From Mycolicibacterium gadium (GTDB lineage: Bacteria > Actinomycetota > Actinomycetes > Mycobacteriales > Mycobacteriaceae), in the NCBI RefSeq assembly GCF_010728925.1, contig NZ_AP022608.1, forward strand, positions 5,766,001-5,830,000: 64,000 nucleotides of DNA. The letters run 5' to 3'. Shown here in pieces: positions 43,301-51,374 of this stretch. The notes under the pieces are model-generated. The model did no database searches and was not told the DNA's origin. It saw only the letters and a list, made by a program, of their open reading frames with translations. Every line of letters starts with the position of its first letter. Within the stretch, counting starts at the first letter, position 1. Made by a program: the position numbers and the translations under genes.

Positions 43301-46300
43301 CGCCTGATCCTGGGTCAGCTCGGCCTGGACACCCCGGTCAGCGCGCCGGACGCGACGGATGCGGAGCTCATCGATCTGGTAACTGCCGAATTGGGTTCGG
43401 ACTGGCCACGTTTGGTCGCCCCGACGTTCGACAGCCGCAAGGCAGTGGTGTTCGACGACCGCTGGGCCAGCGCACGTGAGGATCTGGCCAGGTTCTGGTT
43501 GCTGGACGAGGGCGAGATCGACGCCGACTGGCAGCGTCTTTCCGAGCGGTTCGAAGGCGCCGGCCACATCGTCGGCACCCAGGCCACCTGGTGGCAGGGC
43601 AAGGCGCTGGCGGCGGGCCGCAACATTCACGCGTCGCTGTACGGCCGCGCGGCCGCAGGCGCGGAGAACCCGGGCAAGGGGAGCTACACCGACGAGATCG
43701 CGGTGGTGACCGGCGCATCGAAGGGCTCCATCGCGGCATCCGTGGTGGCCCAACTCCTCGACGGCGGGGCGACGGTCATCGCGACCACGTCCAAGCTCGA
43801 CGACACCCGGCTGGCGTTCTACCGCGATCTGTACCGGAACAACGCCAGGTTCGAAGCCAAGTTGTGGGTCGTGCCCGCCAACATGGCGTCCTACAGCGAT
43901 ATCGACGCGCTCGTCGAGTGGGTCGGTACGGAACAGAGCGAAAGTCTTGGGCCGAAGTCCATTCACCTCAAGGATGCTTTGACACCAACGCTTCTGTTCC
44001 CGTTCGCAGCGCCGCGAGTGGCGGGCGACCTGTCGGATGCGGGATCGCGCGCCGAGATGGAGATGAAGGTCTTGCTGTGGGCCGTTCAGCGGCTGATCGG
44101 CGGGCTGTCGCACGTCGGCGCGGAACGTGACATCGCGGCGCGGATGCACGTGGTGCTGCCGGGCTCGCCCAACCGCGGGATGTTCGGCGGTGACGGTGCC
44201 TACGGCGAATCCAAGTCCGCGCTCGATGCGTTGGTGACCCGGTGGAAGGCCGAATCATCGTGGGCACAGCGGGTTTCGCTGGCGCACGCGTTGATCGGCT
44301 GGACCAAGGGCACCGGACTGATGGGTCACAACGACGCCATCGTCGACGCCGTGGAAGAAGCCGGAGTGACGACCTATACCACCGACGAGATGGCGAAGAT
44401 GTTGCTCGACCTGTGCGACATCGAGTCGAAGGTGGCCGCTGCGCGCGAGCCGCTGCAGGCCGACCTGACCGGCGGATTGGCCGAGGTCGAACTGGACCTG
44501 GCCGAGTTGGCCGCCAACGCGCGCGACGAGCAGGCGACCGGCGGAGCCGAGAGCGACGACGCCGACGGCCACGATGCCGGCACGATCCGCGCGCTGCCGT
44601 CCCCGCCGCGTGGCTACCGGGCCGCGCCGCCGCCGGAATGGGACGACCTCGACGTCGACCCCGCCGATCTGGTGGTGATAGTCGGCGGCGCCGAGCTCGG
44701 ACCCTACGGCTCGTCTCGCACCCGCCTCGAGATGGAGGTCGACAACGAGCTGTCGGCCGCCGGCGTGCTGGAGCTCGCGTGGACCACCGGCCTGGTCAAG
44801 TGGGAGGACGATCCCACCCCGGGTTGGTATGACGTCCAGACCGGCGAGTTGGTCGACGAGGGCGAGCTGGTGGAGCGTTATCACGACGCGGTCATCGAGC
44901 GGGTCGGCATCCGCGAGTTCGTCGACGACGGCGCGATCGATCCGGATCACGCTTCACCGATCATGGTTTCGGTCTTCCTCGACAAGGACTTCACGTTCAT
45001 CGTGTCGTCGGAGGCCGAGGCTCGGCCGTTCGTGGAATTCGATCCGGAGCACACGGTCATCGCTCCGGTGCCGGACAGCAGTGACTGGCAGGTGACCCGC
45101 AAGGCGGGCACCGAGATTCGGGTGCCGCGCAAGACAAAGCTGTCCCGTACGGTCGGCGCGCAGATCCCGACGGGCTTTGATCCGATGGTCTACGGCGTCC
45201 CCGCGGACATGGTGTCGTCGATCGACCGGCTGGCGCTGTGGAACCTCGTCACCACCGTCGATGCCTTCCTGTCCGCGGGATTCACCCCGACCGAGCTGAT
45301 GCGCTGGGTCCACCCCAGCCTGGTGGCCAGCACGCAGGGCACCGGCATGGGTGGCATGACGTCGATGCAGACCATGTACCACGGCAACTTGCTCGGCCGG
45401 AACAAGCCGAACGACATTTTGCAGGAGGTTCTGCCGAATGTCATTGCCGGACATGTGGTTCAGTCCTACATCGGCAGCTACGGCTCGATGATCCACCCGG
45501 TGGGCGCGTGCGCCACCGCGGCGATCTCAGTCGAAGAAGGTGTGGACAAGATCCGCCTCGGTAAGGCCGAGTTCGTGGTTGCCGGCGGTTACGACGACCT
45601 GACGCTGGAGGCCATCATCGGATTCGGTGACATGTCGGCCACTGCCGACACCGAGGTGATGCGGGCCAAGGGCATCAGCGACTCGAAGTTCTCGCGCGCC
45701 AACGACCGTCGTCGGCTCGGGTTCGTCGAGGGACAGGGCGGCGGGACGATCCTGCTCGCCCGCGGTGACCTCGCGCTGAAGATGGGTCTGCCGGTGTTGT
45801 CCGTTGTGGCCTACGTGTCGTCCTTCGGTGACGGGGTGCACACGTCGATCCCCGCGCCTGGGCTCGGTGCGCTGGCAGCCGGTCGTGGCGGCAAGGGATC
45901 GCAGTTGGCACGTTCGCTGGCGAAGCTGGGTGTAGGTGCCGACGACATCGCAGTGGTGTCCAAGCACGACACCTCGACGCTGGCCAACGACCCGAACGAG
46001 ACCGAGTTGCACGAGCGTCTCGCGGATTCGATGGGCCGGTCGCCCGGCGCGCCACTCTTCGTGGTGTCACAGAAGAGCCTGACCGGCCACTCCAAGGGTG
46101 GTGCCGCGGCATTCCAGATGATGGGGCTGTGCCAGATCCTGCGCGACGGCGTCATCCCTCCGAACCGCAGCCTGGACTGCGTCGACGACGAAGTCGCCGG
46201 AGCTGGACACCTCGTCTGGCTGCGCGACAGCCTCAAGTTCGGCGACAAGTTCCCGTTGAAGGCCGGTCTGATCACCAGCCTCGGCTTCGGTCACGTGTCC

Positions 46301-46570
46301 GGACTGGTGGCGCTGGTGCATCCGCAGGCGTTCATCGCGGCGCTGAGTCCCGATGAGCGTGAAGATTACAAGCGCAGGGCTGACGCCCGTGTGCTGGCCG
46401 GACAGCTGCGGCTGGCGTCGGCGATCGCGGGTGGGCGGCCGCTGTACGAGAAGCCGGCCGACCGGCGATTCGGCGGAGACGCCGCGGAGAAGCGGCAGGA
46501 AGCAGCAATGCTGCTGGACGAGTCTTCGCGCCTCGGTGAGGACGATGTGTACCTGCTCTCAGGGCAGTGA
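37316..46570 (+). CDS. fas: Type I fatty acid synthase
   Basis: Multifunctional FAS-I of 3,084 residues, close to the M. tuberculosis length. It makes long-chain acyl-CoAs that feed FAS-II mycolate synthesis. Sites in order: acyltransferase AGHSQGI (Ser152); FMN enoyl-reductase region from LLAGMTPTTVD (about 422) through GGGIGTPE; dehydratase GDHNPIHTD (His1235); malonyl/palmitoyl transferase CGHSVGEY (Ser1443); carrier region with DGASSR (Ser1819/1820); ketoreductase VVTGASKGS (about 2130) and YGESK (Tyr2296, Lys2300); ketosynthase GACATAA (Cys2732), KHDTST (His2884) and TGHSKGG (His2925). An Ala/Pro linker lies near residues 1745-1780. acpS follows 15 bases after the stop. Confidence 0.97.
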   Translation: MTINEQHRVPAESTTERPGARPSAHALVDRLNAGEPYAVAFGGQGAAWLENLEELVSSAGIESELSEVVGEAELLLQPVARELVVVRPIGFEPMQWVRALAAEESLPATKQLVTAAISGPGILLAQMAAIRALTRQGLDLYNTPPVAMAGHSQGIMACESLRAKGTKDAELLALLQLIGAAGSLMSRRRGMVGRGNKTPMVSVTNVDPERMRELLEEFSTDVRTVLPPVLSIRNGRRSVVITGTPEQLGRFELYCSKITEREEAERKNKLRGGAVFAPEFHGVQVEVGFHTPRLADGVAVVEGWAARCGIDAAMAHEMTEAIFVRPIDWVAEIERLHESGAKWIVDLGPADTVTRLTAPVIRGLGVGIVPAATRAGQRNLFTVGAEPEVLPPWSSFAPTTVKLPDGSVKLSTKFTRLTGRSPILLAGMTPTTVDAKIVAAAANAGHWAELAGGGQVTEEIFSDRIAELTNLLEPGRAVQFNTLFLDPYLWKLQVGGKRLVQKARQSGAPIDGVVVSAGIPDLEEAVELIDELNTVGLSHVVFKPGTVGQIKSVINIAAEVPGKDVIVHIEGGRAGGHHSWEDLDDLLLATYADLRKLSNITICVGGGIGTPERAAEYLSGAWAKAYGFPEMPVDGILVGTAAMATLEATTSPAVKQMLVETTGTDHWISAGKANGGMASSRSQLGADIHEIDNAASRCGRLLDEVAGDADAVAARRDELIAAMANTAKPYFGDVSGMTYLQWLNRYVELAIGDGDSTADTATPGSPWIADTWRDRFADMLKRTEARLHPQDSGPIETLFADTAEGQALLEDPPTAIDQLLQRYPDAGTLKLHPADVPFFITLCKTPGKPVNFVPVIDKDVRRWWRSDSLWQAHDARYTADEVCIIPGTQAVAGITRVDEPVGELLDRFEQASIDALVASGAEPTPVVSRRQAREDVTGALAVVLDSPDVLWAGRTAINPVHRIGAPDEWQANENRSATHPSTGARLELNADGVVTLSVPLSDIWIDIRFTLPSCTVNGGMPVVTVEDASKAMRSVLAIAAGVDGPDALPPVHDNTASVSVEWDPEEVADHTGVTATFGAPLAPGLTLVPDALVGHCWPAVFAAIGAAVTDDGIPVIEGLLSLVHLDHAAHLLAPMPKTAAQLTVTATSSAAFDTEYGRVVPVTVDVTDADGTTLAKLEERFAIRGRTGAVELSDPPRAGGAITDNATETPRRRRRDVTVAAPTDMRAFAVVSGDHNPIHTDRAAALLAGLKSPIVHGMWLSAAAQHVVTATDGKAAPPARVVGWTSRFLGMVLPGDDIDFRVDRVGIDRGAEIVEVAARVNNELVMSATAQLAAPKTVYAFPGQGIQHKGMGMEVRSRSKAARKVWDTADKFTRETLGFSVLHVVRDNPTSLIASGVHYHHPDGVLFLTQFTQVAMATVAAAQVAEMREQGAFVEGALACGHSVGEYTALACVSGVYELDALLEVVFHRGSKMHDIVPRDHLGRSNYRLAAIRPSQIDLDDDDVPGFIDEISERTGEFLQIVNFNLRGSQYAIAGTVRGLEVLEEEVEKRREISGGKRSFILVPGIDVPFHSSVLRVGVADFRRSLERVMPRGADPDLIVGKYIPNLVPRPFTLDKDFIQEIRDLVPAEPLDEILADYDTWRNEKPSELMRKVVIELLAWQFASPVRWIETQDLLFIEEAAGGLGIERFVEIGVKSAPTVAGLATNTLKLPEYSHNTTEVLNSERDAAVLFATDTDPEPDLDADDGADAAPAPAESAPPVEAAPAPAAAPAAPSGGPRPEDLVYDAADATTALIALSAKMRIDQIEPLDSIESITDGASSRRNQLLVDLGSELNLGAIDGAADADLAGLKGQVTKLARTYKPYGPVLSDAINDQLRTVLGPSGKRPAYIAERVKKTWELGDGWVKHVTVEVALGTREGSSVRGGELGGLHAGALADAASVDKVIDAAVSAVGARHGVAVTLPAAAGGGGGVVDSAALGEFAQQVTGPNGVLASAARLILGQLGLDTPVSAPDATDAELIDLVTAELGSDWPRLVAPTFDSRKAVVFDDRWASAREDLARFWLLDEGEIDADWQRLSERFEGAGHIVGTQATWWQGKALAAGRNIHASLYGRAAAGAENPGKGSYTDEIAVVTGASKGSIAASVVAQLLDGGATVIATTSKLDDTRLAFYRDLYRNNARFEAKLWVVPANMASYSDIDALVEWVGTEQSESLGPKSIHLKDALTPTLLFPFAAPRVAGDLSDAGSRAEMEMKVLLWAVQRLIGGLSHVGAERDIAARMHVVLPGSPNRGMFGGDGAYGESKSALDALVTRWKAESSWAQRVSLAHALIGWTKGTGLMGHNDAIVDAVEEAGVTTYTTDEMAKMLLDLCDIESKVAAAREPLQADLTGGLAEVELDLAELAANARDEQATGGAESDDADGHDAGTIRALPSPPRGYRAAPPPEWDDLDVDPADLVVIVGGAELGPYGSSRTRLEMEVDNELSAAGVLELAWTTGLVKWEDDPTPGWYDVQTGELVDEGELVERYHDAVIERVGIREFVDDGAIDPDHASPIMVSVFLDKDFTFIVSSEAEARPFVEFDPEHTVIAPVPDSSDWQVTRKAGTEIRVPRKTKLSRTVGAQIPTGFDPMVYGVPADMVSSIDRLALWNLVTTVDAFLSAGFTPTELMRWVHPSLVASTQGTGMGGMTSMQTMYHGNLLGRNKPNDILQEVLPNVIAGHVVQSYIGSYGSMIHPVGACATAAISVEEGVDKIRLGKAEFVVAGGYDDLTLEAIIGFGDMSATADTEVMRAKGISDSKFSRANDRRRLGFVEGQGGGTILLARGDLALKMGLPVLSVVAYVSSFGDGVHTSIPAPGLGALAAGRGGKGSQLARSLAKLGVGADDIAVVSKHDTSTLANDPNETELHERLADSMGRSPGAPLFVVSQKSLTGHSKGGAAAFQMMGLCQILRDGVIPPNRSLDCVDDEVAGAGHLVWLRDSLKFGDKFPLKAGLITSLGFGHVSGLVALVHPQAFIAALSPDEREDYKRRADARVLAGQLRLASAIAGGRPLYEKPADRRFGGDAAEKRQEAAMLLDESSRLGEDDVYLLSGQ

Positions 46571-46585
46571 GATAGGTTCTTGCGC

Positions 46586-46981
46586 ATGGCGGTAGTGGGT
46601 GTGGGGATCGATCTCGTCTCCATTCCCGACTTCGCCGGACAGGTGGACCAGCCGGGAACGGTGTTCGCGGAGACGTTCACGCCCGGCGAGCGGCGTGACG
46701 CCGCCGACAAGAGCTCGTCGGCGGCGCGGCACCTGGCGGCGCGCTGGGCCGCCAAGGAGGCGGTGATCAAGGCGTGGTCGGGGTCGCGGTTCGCCAAGCG
46801 GCCGATGCTGCCGGAGGGCATTCACCGCGACATCGAGGTCGTCACCGACATGTGGGGCCGGCCCAAGGTGCGCCTCACCGGCGCTATCGGCGAACACCTG
46901 AAGGACGTGATCATTCACGTGTCGATGACCCACGAGGGTGACACTGCGGCAGCGGTCGTCATATTGGAGTCGCAAACCTAA
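46586..46981 (+). CDS. acpS: Holo-ACP synthase (4'-phosphopantetheinyl transferase)
   Basis: A 131-residue AcpS that moves phosphopantetheine from CoA to the carrier serine of FAS-I. The Mg-binding GVGIDLVSI and WAAKEAVIKAW motifs are both present. ATG 46586 is chosen over TTG 46580, two codons upstream. It is co-oriented with fas and only 15 bases downstream, so the synthase and its activating enzyme are made together, as in other mycobacteria. Confidence 0.96.
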   Translation: MAVVGVGIDLVSIPDFAGQVDQPGTVFAETFTPGERRDAADKSSSAARHLAARWAAKEAVIKAWSGSRFAKRPMLPEGIHRDIEVVTDMWGRPKVRLTGAIGEHLKDVIIHVSMTHEGDTAAAVVILESQT

Positions 46982-47034
46982 CGGGCCAATCTGCGTTTGC
47001 TCACCAAGGATTGGCGACCAGCTAGCCTCGAAGG

Positions 47035-48381
47035 GTGAGCGATCTCGTGCAGCAGGTGCGCGACGTGTTGCCGTCGGTGCGCCGCGACTTGGAAGACCTC
47101 GTGCGTATCGAATCGGTGTGGGCCGATCCGGCCCGTCGTGGTGAAGTACAGCGCAGCGCCGATGCAGTGGTAAAGCTGTTGTCGGACGCGGGCTTCAAGA
47201 ATGTGCAGATCGTCAGCGAGGGCGGCGCCCCCGCAGTCATCGCCAGGCATCCGGCGCCGCCGGGAGCGCCCACCGTGTTGCTCTATGCCCACCACGACGT
47301 TCAGCCCGAGGGTGACCACACGCAGTGGAACTCGCCTCCGTTCGAGCCCACCGAGCGCGACGGACGCCTCTACGGACGCGGCACGGCCGACGACAAGGCC
47401 GGCATCGCAACGCATCTGGCGGCTTTCCGGGCCCACCGTGGCAACCCGCCCGTCGGCGTCACGGTGTTCGTCGAGGGGGAGGAGGAATCGGGCTCGCCAT
47501 CGCTGTCCCGACTGCTGGCCGCACACCGTGAGACGCTGGCGTCCGACGTGATCGTCATCGCCGACTCGGACAACTGGAGCACCGAGGTGCCCTCGCTGAC
47601 GGTGTCGCTACGGGGTCTGGCCGACTGCGTGGTCGAGGTCGCGACGTTGGATCACGGCCTGCACTCGGGGTTGTGGGGTGGCGTCGCCCCCGATGCGCTG
47701 ACGGCCCTGGTGCGGCTGCTGGCCAGTCTGCATGACGATGAGGGCAACGTCGCCGTCGAGGGATTGCACGAAGCTGCCGCTGCGGACGTCGACTACCCAC
47801 CGGCGCGGGTGCGCGCGGAGGCCGGCCTGTTGGACGGGGTCCGCGAAATCGGTTCCGGGTCGGTGCCGCAACGACTTTGGGCCAAACCGGCGATCACGGT
47901 GATCGGTATCGACACCACGCCGATCGACAAGGCGTCGAACACGTTGATTCCGCGGGCGCGGGCGAAGGTCAGCATGCGTGTCGCACCGGGCGGCGACGCG
48001 GAGGAGCACCTTGCGGCCCTGACCCGTCACTTGGAGCAGAACGCGCCATGGGGGGCGCAGGTGACCGTCACCCCCGGCGACGTCGGCCAGCCGTACGCCA
48101 TCGACGCCACCGGAGCCGTCTATGACGTTGCCCGCGCGGCGTTCCGGCGGGCTTGGGGCGCCGAGCCCGTCGACACGGGTATCGGTGGGTCCATTCCGTT
48201 CATCGCCGAGTTCGCCGAGGCGTTCCCATCGGCCACAATCCTGGTCACCGGCGTGGAAGACCCCGCAACACAGGCGCACAGCGTCAACGAGAGTCTGGAC
48301 CTCGGGGTGCTCGAGCGTGCTGCCACCGCCGAGGCGCTGCTGCTGGCGAACCTGGGTTCAGACGGAAAGGTCGCGACGTAG
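47035..48381 (+). CDS. M20-family metallopeptidase (dipeptidase-like)
   Basis: A 448-residue M20/ArgE/DapE-type peptidase, homologous by context to Rv2522c. Metal ligands are visible in YAHHDVQPEGD (His and the nearby Asp), GRGTADDKAG (bridging Asp) and EGEEESGSPS (Glu pair). The dimerisation or lid domain occupies about residues 190-310. No signal peptide is present, so it is probably cytoplasmic. GTG 47035 starts the gene. The 3' end overlaps the convergent bcp gene by 24 bases. Confidence 0.92.
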   Translation: MSDLVQQVRDVLPSVRRDLEDLVRIESVWADPARRGEVQRSADAVVKLLSDAGFKNVQIVSEGGAPAVIARHPAPPGAPTVLLYAHHDVQPEGDHTQWNSPPFEPTERDGRLYGRGTADDKAGIATHLAAFRAHRGNPPVGVTVFVEGEEESGSPSLSRLLAAHRETLASDVIVIADSDNWSTEVPSLTVSLRGLADCVVEVATLDHGLHSGLWGGVAPDALTALVRLLASLHDDEGNVAVEGLHEAAAADVDYPPARVRAEAGLLDGVREIGSGSVPQRLWAKPAITVIGIDTTPIDKASNTLIPRARAKVSMRVAPGGDAEEHLAALTRHLEQNAPWGAQVTVTPGDVGQPYAIDATGAVYDVARAAFRRAWGAEPVDTGIGGSIPFIAEFAEAFPSATILVTGVEDPATQAHSVNESLDLGVLERAATAEALLLANLGSDGKVAT

Positions 48382-48831
48382 CTTGGCCACGTGACCGGTG
48401 GCGCGGACGTTGTACTGCGCCTCGGCGATCTTGCCCTTCTCGTCGACCACGAACGTCGAACGAATAACGCCCTGAACGGTTTTGCCGTACATCATCTTCT
48501 CGCCGTAGGCGCCCCACGCCGTGAGGACCTCGCGGTCGGGATCGGACAGCAGCGGGAAGGTCAGCTTCTCCTTGTCGCGGAACTTGGCCAGCTTCTCGGG
48601 CTTGTCGGGGGAGATGCCGATCACGTCGAGTCCGGCTCCGTTGAGTTCGCCGAGGCTGTCCCGGAAGTCGCACGCCTGCTTGGTGCAACCCGGTGTGGAG
48701 GCGGCAGGGTAGAAGTACACGATGACCTTGCGCCCCTTGTAGTCGGAGAGCTTGACGGTGTTGCCGTCGGCGTCAGGCAGGCTGAACGCGGGGGCTTTGT
48801 CGCCCACCTCGAGTCGCGGAGTCTGTGACAC
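48358..48831 (-). CDS. bcp: Thioredoxin-dependent peroxiredoxin (Bcp/PrxQ)
   Basis: A 157-residue peroxiredoxin. The peroxidatic cysteine is in PAASTPGCTKQACDFRD, and a second cysteine five residues later fits the resolving position of alpha-helical PrxQ proteins. It reduces hydrogen and organic peroxides at the expense of thioredoxin. GTG 48831 starts the protein at SQTPRLEVGDKAPAFSLP; the frame is open upstream but adds an unrelated leader. A GAGGGG lies about 12 bases before the start. Confidence 0.95.
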   Translation of the reverse strand: MSQTPRLEVGDKAPAFSLPDADGNTVKLSDYKGRKVIVYFYPAASTPGCTKQACDFRDSLGELNGAGLDVIGISPDKPEKLAKFRDKEKLTFPLLSDPDREVLTAWGAYGEKMMYGKTVQGVIRSTFVVDEKGKIAEAQYNVRATGHVAKLRRDLSV

Positions 48832-48938
48832 GTGAGCGGATCCCCTCTCATGGACCGGTGCACTTCGATTGATGCGAGCTGATCTAGGGTAGTTCCGCAA
48901 GGCACCGGAGTTGGAGCAGGGCTTGACGCGTATGGGAG

Positions 48939-49169
48939 ATGGATGTGGCGGACCGCGACCCCGACACCATCAAGCAGGAGATCGACCAGGCTCGCGACCA
49001 GCTGGCGCTGACGGTCGACTCCCTGGCTGAGCGTGCCAACCCGCGTCGGCTGGCGGACGACCTCAAGGCCGGGTTGATCCAGTTCGTCAAGAAGCCGCCG
49101 GTGGCCATCTCGCTGGCAGGTGTGGGAACTGTGGTGATCGTGCTCGTCGTGCGCCGTATCAGGCGCTGA
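48939..49169 (+). CDS. DUF3618 small membrane protein (Rv2520c-like)
   Basis: A 76-residue protein with the DUF3618 pattern: DPDTIKQEIDQARDQLALTVDSLAERANPRRLADD, then one membrane span (about residues 54-70, AISLAGVGTVVIVLVV) and a basic tail. ATG 48939 or GTG 48945 could initiate. Function of the family is unknown; the amphipathic N-terminal helix suggests interaction with membrane or partner proteins. Its stop is part of a stem shared with the convergent 56-residue gene. Confidence 0.88.
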   Translation: MDVADRDPDTIKQEIDQARDQLALTVDSLAERANPRRLADDLKAGLIQFVKKPPVAISLAGVGTVVIVLVVRRIRR

Positions 49170-49188
49170 GGCTGCTCAGTTCAGCGCC
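49162..49188. terminator. Hairpin covering both stop codons of convergent small genes
   Basis: Arms GGCGCTGA (49162-49169) and TCAGCGCC (49181-49188) are exact complements with an 11-base loop; they contain the two TGA stops of the genes on opposite strands. No U-tract. It may limit read-through in both directions. Confidence 0.5.
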
Positions 49189-49351
49189 GGCGGCCGGAGC
49201 GGAACAGGTCCGAGAACCACGAGCTCGGCGGATTGGCGACACGGCCGATACGGCTGCAGTTGTACACCGCGACCGGGCCCTGTCCAGTTACGTCGTCGTC
49301 GCCGTGCGCGCCGTGCGCACCAGCTCCGAACGCTGCGCCAATCTGCGCCAT
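49181..49351 (-). CDS. Small protein of unknown function (56 residues)
   Basis: ATG 49351 is preceded by AGGGA with an eight-base gap. The product has a Gly/Ala/His-rich N-terminus (AAFGAGAHGAHGDDDVTGQG), then GPVAVYNCSRIGRVANPPSSW and a basic end. The single cysteine lies in the best-looking folded part. No signal peptide or membrane segment is present. Composition, codon use and the good ribosome binding site support a real gene; the function is not recognised. Confidence 0.65.
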   Translation of the reverse strand: MAQIGAAFGAGAHGAHGDDDVTGQGPVAVYNCSRIGRVANPPSSWFSDLFRSGRRR

Positions 49352-49778
49352 CAGCTAATTCCCTGTCCTTCGGTTCCCGCTGTGAACCATGGGCCGGTGC
49401 CCTCGTCGTCAGCTAACGCGGACTCTAGCATCATTGCCACTCTTTTGGCAGCTTAAACCGGGGAAGCCTGTGGAAAGGGTTACCTCCGCAACGATCATCT
49501 GCGCTGCGCACGCCCGAGGATCACTGGATTTCTGTAATTTCCAGCACACATGTCGCGGGCAAGCTTGGAAGGGTGCTGGATATTTACGCAAACGAAAGCC
49601 GCAACCGTCCGAATGTGGTAGACCGAGGAACGGCCTCCGCGATACGCGGTGCGGAATGCGGCGTTGCGGGAGTATTGCCGTGGAGCCTCGCCGTTTATGC
49701 AACATTGGAGTGTTGACGGCGCCAGGCGCCGATTACCCGGCGAATGACTCCATCTGGTGGGTCAGTGAGGGGGGCGGC
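49352..49778. other. Upstream region of the SpoIIE phosphatase gene
   Basis: About 430 bases without a supported gene. The phosphatase frame stays open back to ATG 49389, but the peptide it would encode is Arg/Cys-rich and non-domain-like, so this is read as untranslated. A small hairpin CCGCG-ata-CGCGG (49637-49649) is the only structure noted. Local GC is lower around 49430-49620, where a promoter is likely. Confidence 0.55.
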
Positions 49779-51110
49779 ATGGAGGCTCAGACTTTTCCGG
49801 TCAGGTTGGTCACCGAGAGCGGCGAATTCAACGACACCGACTATGCCCGTGGGATGGCGCGATTGGTGCAAGCGGTCCAGGAACTGTCGCTGGCACGAAG
49901 CCTGCCGGAGGTGCAGCGCATTGTCCGTACCGCGGCTCGCGAACTCACCGGCTGCGACGGCGCAAGTTTCGTGTTGCGCGACGATGACAAGTGCTACTAC
50001 GCCGACGAGGATGCGATCGCCCCGCTGTGGAAGGGCAGCCGGTTTCCCCTGGAGGCCTGTGTCAGCGGCTGGGCGATGCTCAACCGCGAATCGGCGGTGA
50101 TCCCGGATATCTACAGCGATGCCCGCGTACCCCACGAGGCGTACCGGCCCACATTCGTGAAGAGCCTGGTGATGGTTCCCATCCGCAAGCTCGAACCGAT
50201 CGGGGCGATCGGCAACTACTGGGCGCGTCCGCGGCAGCCCTCCGAGCAGGAGGTCTCCCTACTGCAGGCCCTAGCCGATGCGACGTCGATCGCCATGGAA
50301 AACGTGCAGGTCTACTCCGAACTTGAACAACGGGTCTACGACCGAACGGTCGCGCTGGAGCAGGCCAACGAGGAGATCCGTCACAGCACCGCTCTCCTTA
50401 CCGCGGGCCTGGACAGCGCATCAGCCTATGTCTCGTCGATCCTGCCGGGTGAACTGGAAGGACCGGTACGAGTGTCCTCGCGCTACCTGCCATCCCAGCA
50501 GCTTGGTGGGGACAGCTTCGACTATCGGTGGGTTGACGACGATCACCTGATCGCCTACCTGATCGACGTCTCCGGGCACGGTATCGGCCCGGCACTGTTG
50601 TCGGTGTCGGTGCACAATCTGTTGCGCTCGGGCTCCCTGCCCACAAGCACACTGCTGGCCCCTGATCAGGTGCTGGCCGAACTCAACCAGCTCTTCAAGA
50701 TGGACGAGCACGACGGGAACTACCTGACGATGTGGTTCGGGGTGTACGAGTTGTCCTCGCGCACGCTTCGCTACGCCAGCGCGGGTGCACCCCCGGCGAT
50801 TGCCGTTGGTCCCGATGCCACCAGCACCCAGTTGTCCACCGGTGGAAAACCTCTCGGGATGTTCGATGATGCCGTCTACGCCTCGCGCAGCTACCCGGTG
50901 TCGCCGGGCTGCCGCATCCTCCTCTATAGCGACGGTGCCTATGAGGATGCCTGCGTCGACGGCCGTCCGTTGTCCCCGACGGAGTTCAAAGACCTGTTCA
51001 CCCGGCTGCGCGATTCGTCGCTCGACGTCCTTGTCGAAACACTGCGGGGTTACACGCCGTCGGGCACCTTCACGGACGACTGTTTACTCGTCCGACTGGA
51101 ATCCGACTGA
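49779..51110 (+). CDS. GAF-domain PP2C/SpoIIE-type phosphatase
   Basis: A 443-residue protein. A GAF sensor covers about residues 25-180 (LARSLPEVQRIVRTAARELTG to LQALADATSIAMEN), a coiled coil follows (about 185-215), and then the SpoIIE/PP2C phosphatase domain, with GGDSFDYRWVDDDH, DVSGHGIGPAL, LLYSDGAYED and TFTDDCLLV supplying metal-binding aspartates. Such proteins usually dephosphorylate anti-anti-sigma factors in partner-switching pathways that free sigma factors such as SigF. ATG 49779 has a GAGGGGGG five bases upstream. No sigma, anti-sigma or STAS gene is adjacent. Confidence 0.92.
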   Translation: MEAQTFPVRLVTESGEFNDTDYARGMARLVQAVQELSLARSLPEVQRIVRTAARELTGCDGASFVLRDDDKCYYADEDAIAPLWKGSRFPLEACVSGWAMLNRESAVIPDIYSDARVPHEAYRPTFVKSLVMVPIRKLEPIGAIGNYWARPRQPSEQEVSLLQALADATSIAMENVQVYSELEQRVYDRTVALEQANEEIRHSTALLTAGLDSASAYVSSILPGELEGPVRVSSRYLPSQQLGGDSFDYRWVDDDHLIAYLIDVSGHGIGPALLSVSVHNLLRSGSLPTSTLLAPDQVLAELNQLFKMDEHDGNYLTMWFGVYELSSRTLRYASAGAPPAIAVGPDATSTQLSTGGKPLGMFDDAVYASRSYPVSPGCRILLYSDGAYEDACVDGRPLSPTEFKDLFTRLRDSSLDVLVETLRGYTPSGTFTDDCLLVRLESD

Positions 51111-51152
51111 CGACGCCGGCGCTTGCGGCACCAGGCCGCGACAGGGATTCAC

Positions 51153-51228
<76 letters not shown>

Positions 51229-51374
51229 TGCGTGTGAGACGATAACAGGCCGCGCGGCGCGCGCGAAATCGTTACTCGCCCGCCGCTGGAGAGCGACGCT
51301 GTCGTCGCGCCGCGGGTCGTCGATGCCCTTAGACTATTCCCAGAGATTCTTCTATTCGTGAGGTGGAGCAAACA

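Noticed and set aside
42770..44149. 459-codon frame antisense to the middle of fas
   Set aside because: Another strand shadow in FAS-I; no domain signatures.
49389..49778. In-frame N-terminal extension of the SpoIIE phosphatase
   Set aside because: The extra 130 residues are Arg/Cys-rich without domain character, and a strong ribosome binding site precedes ATG 49779.
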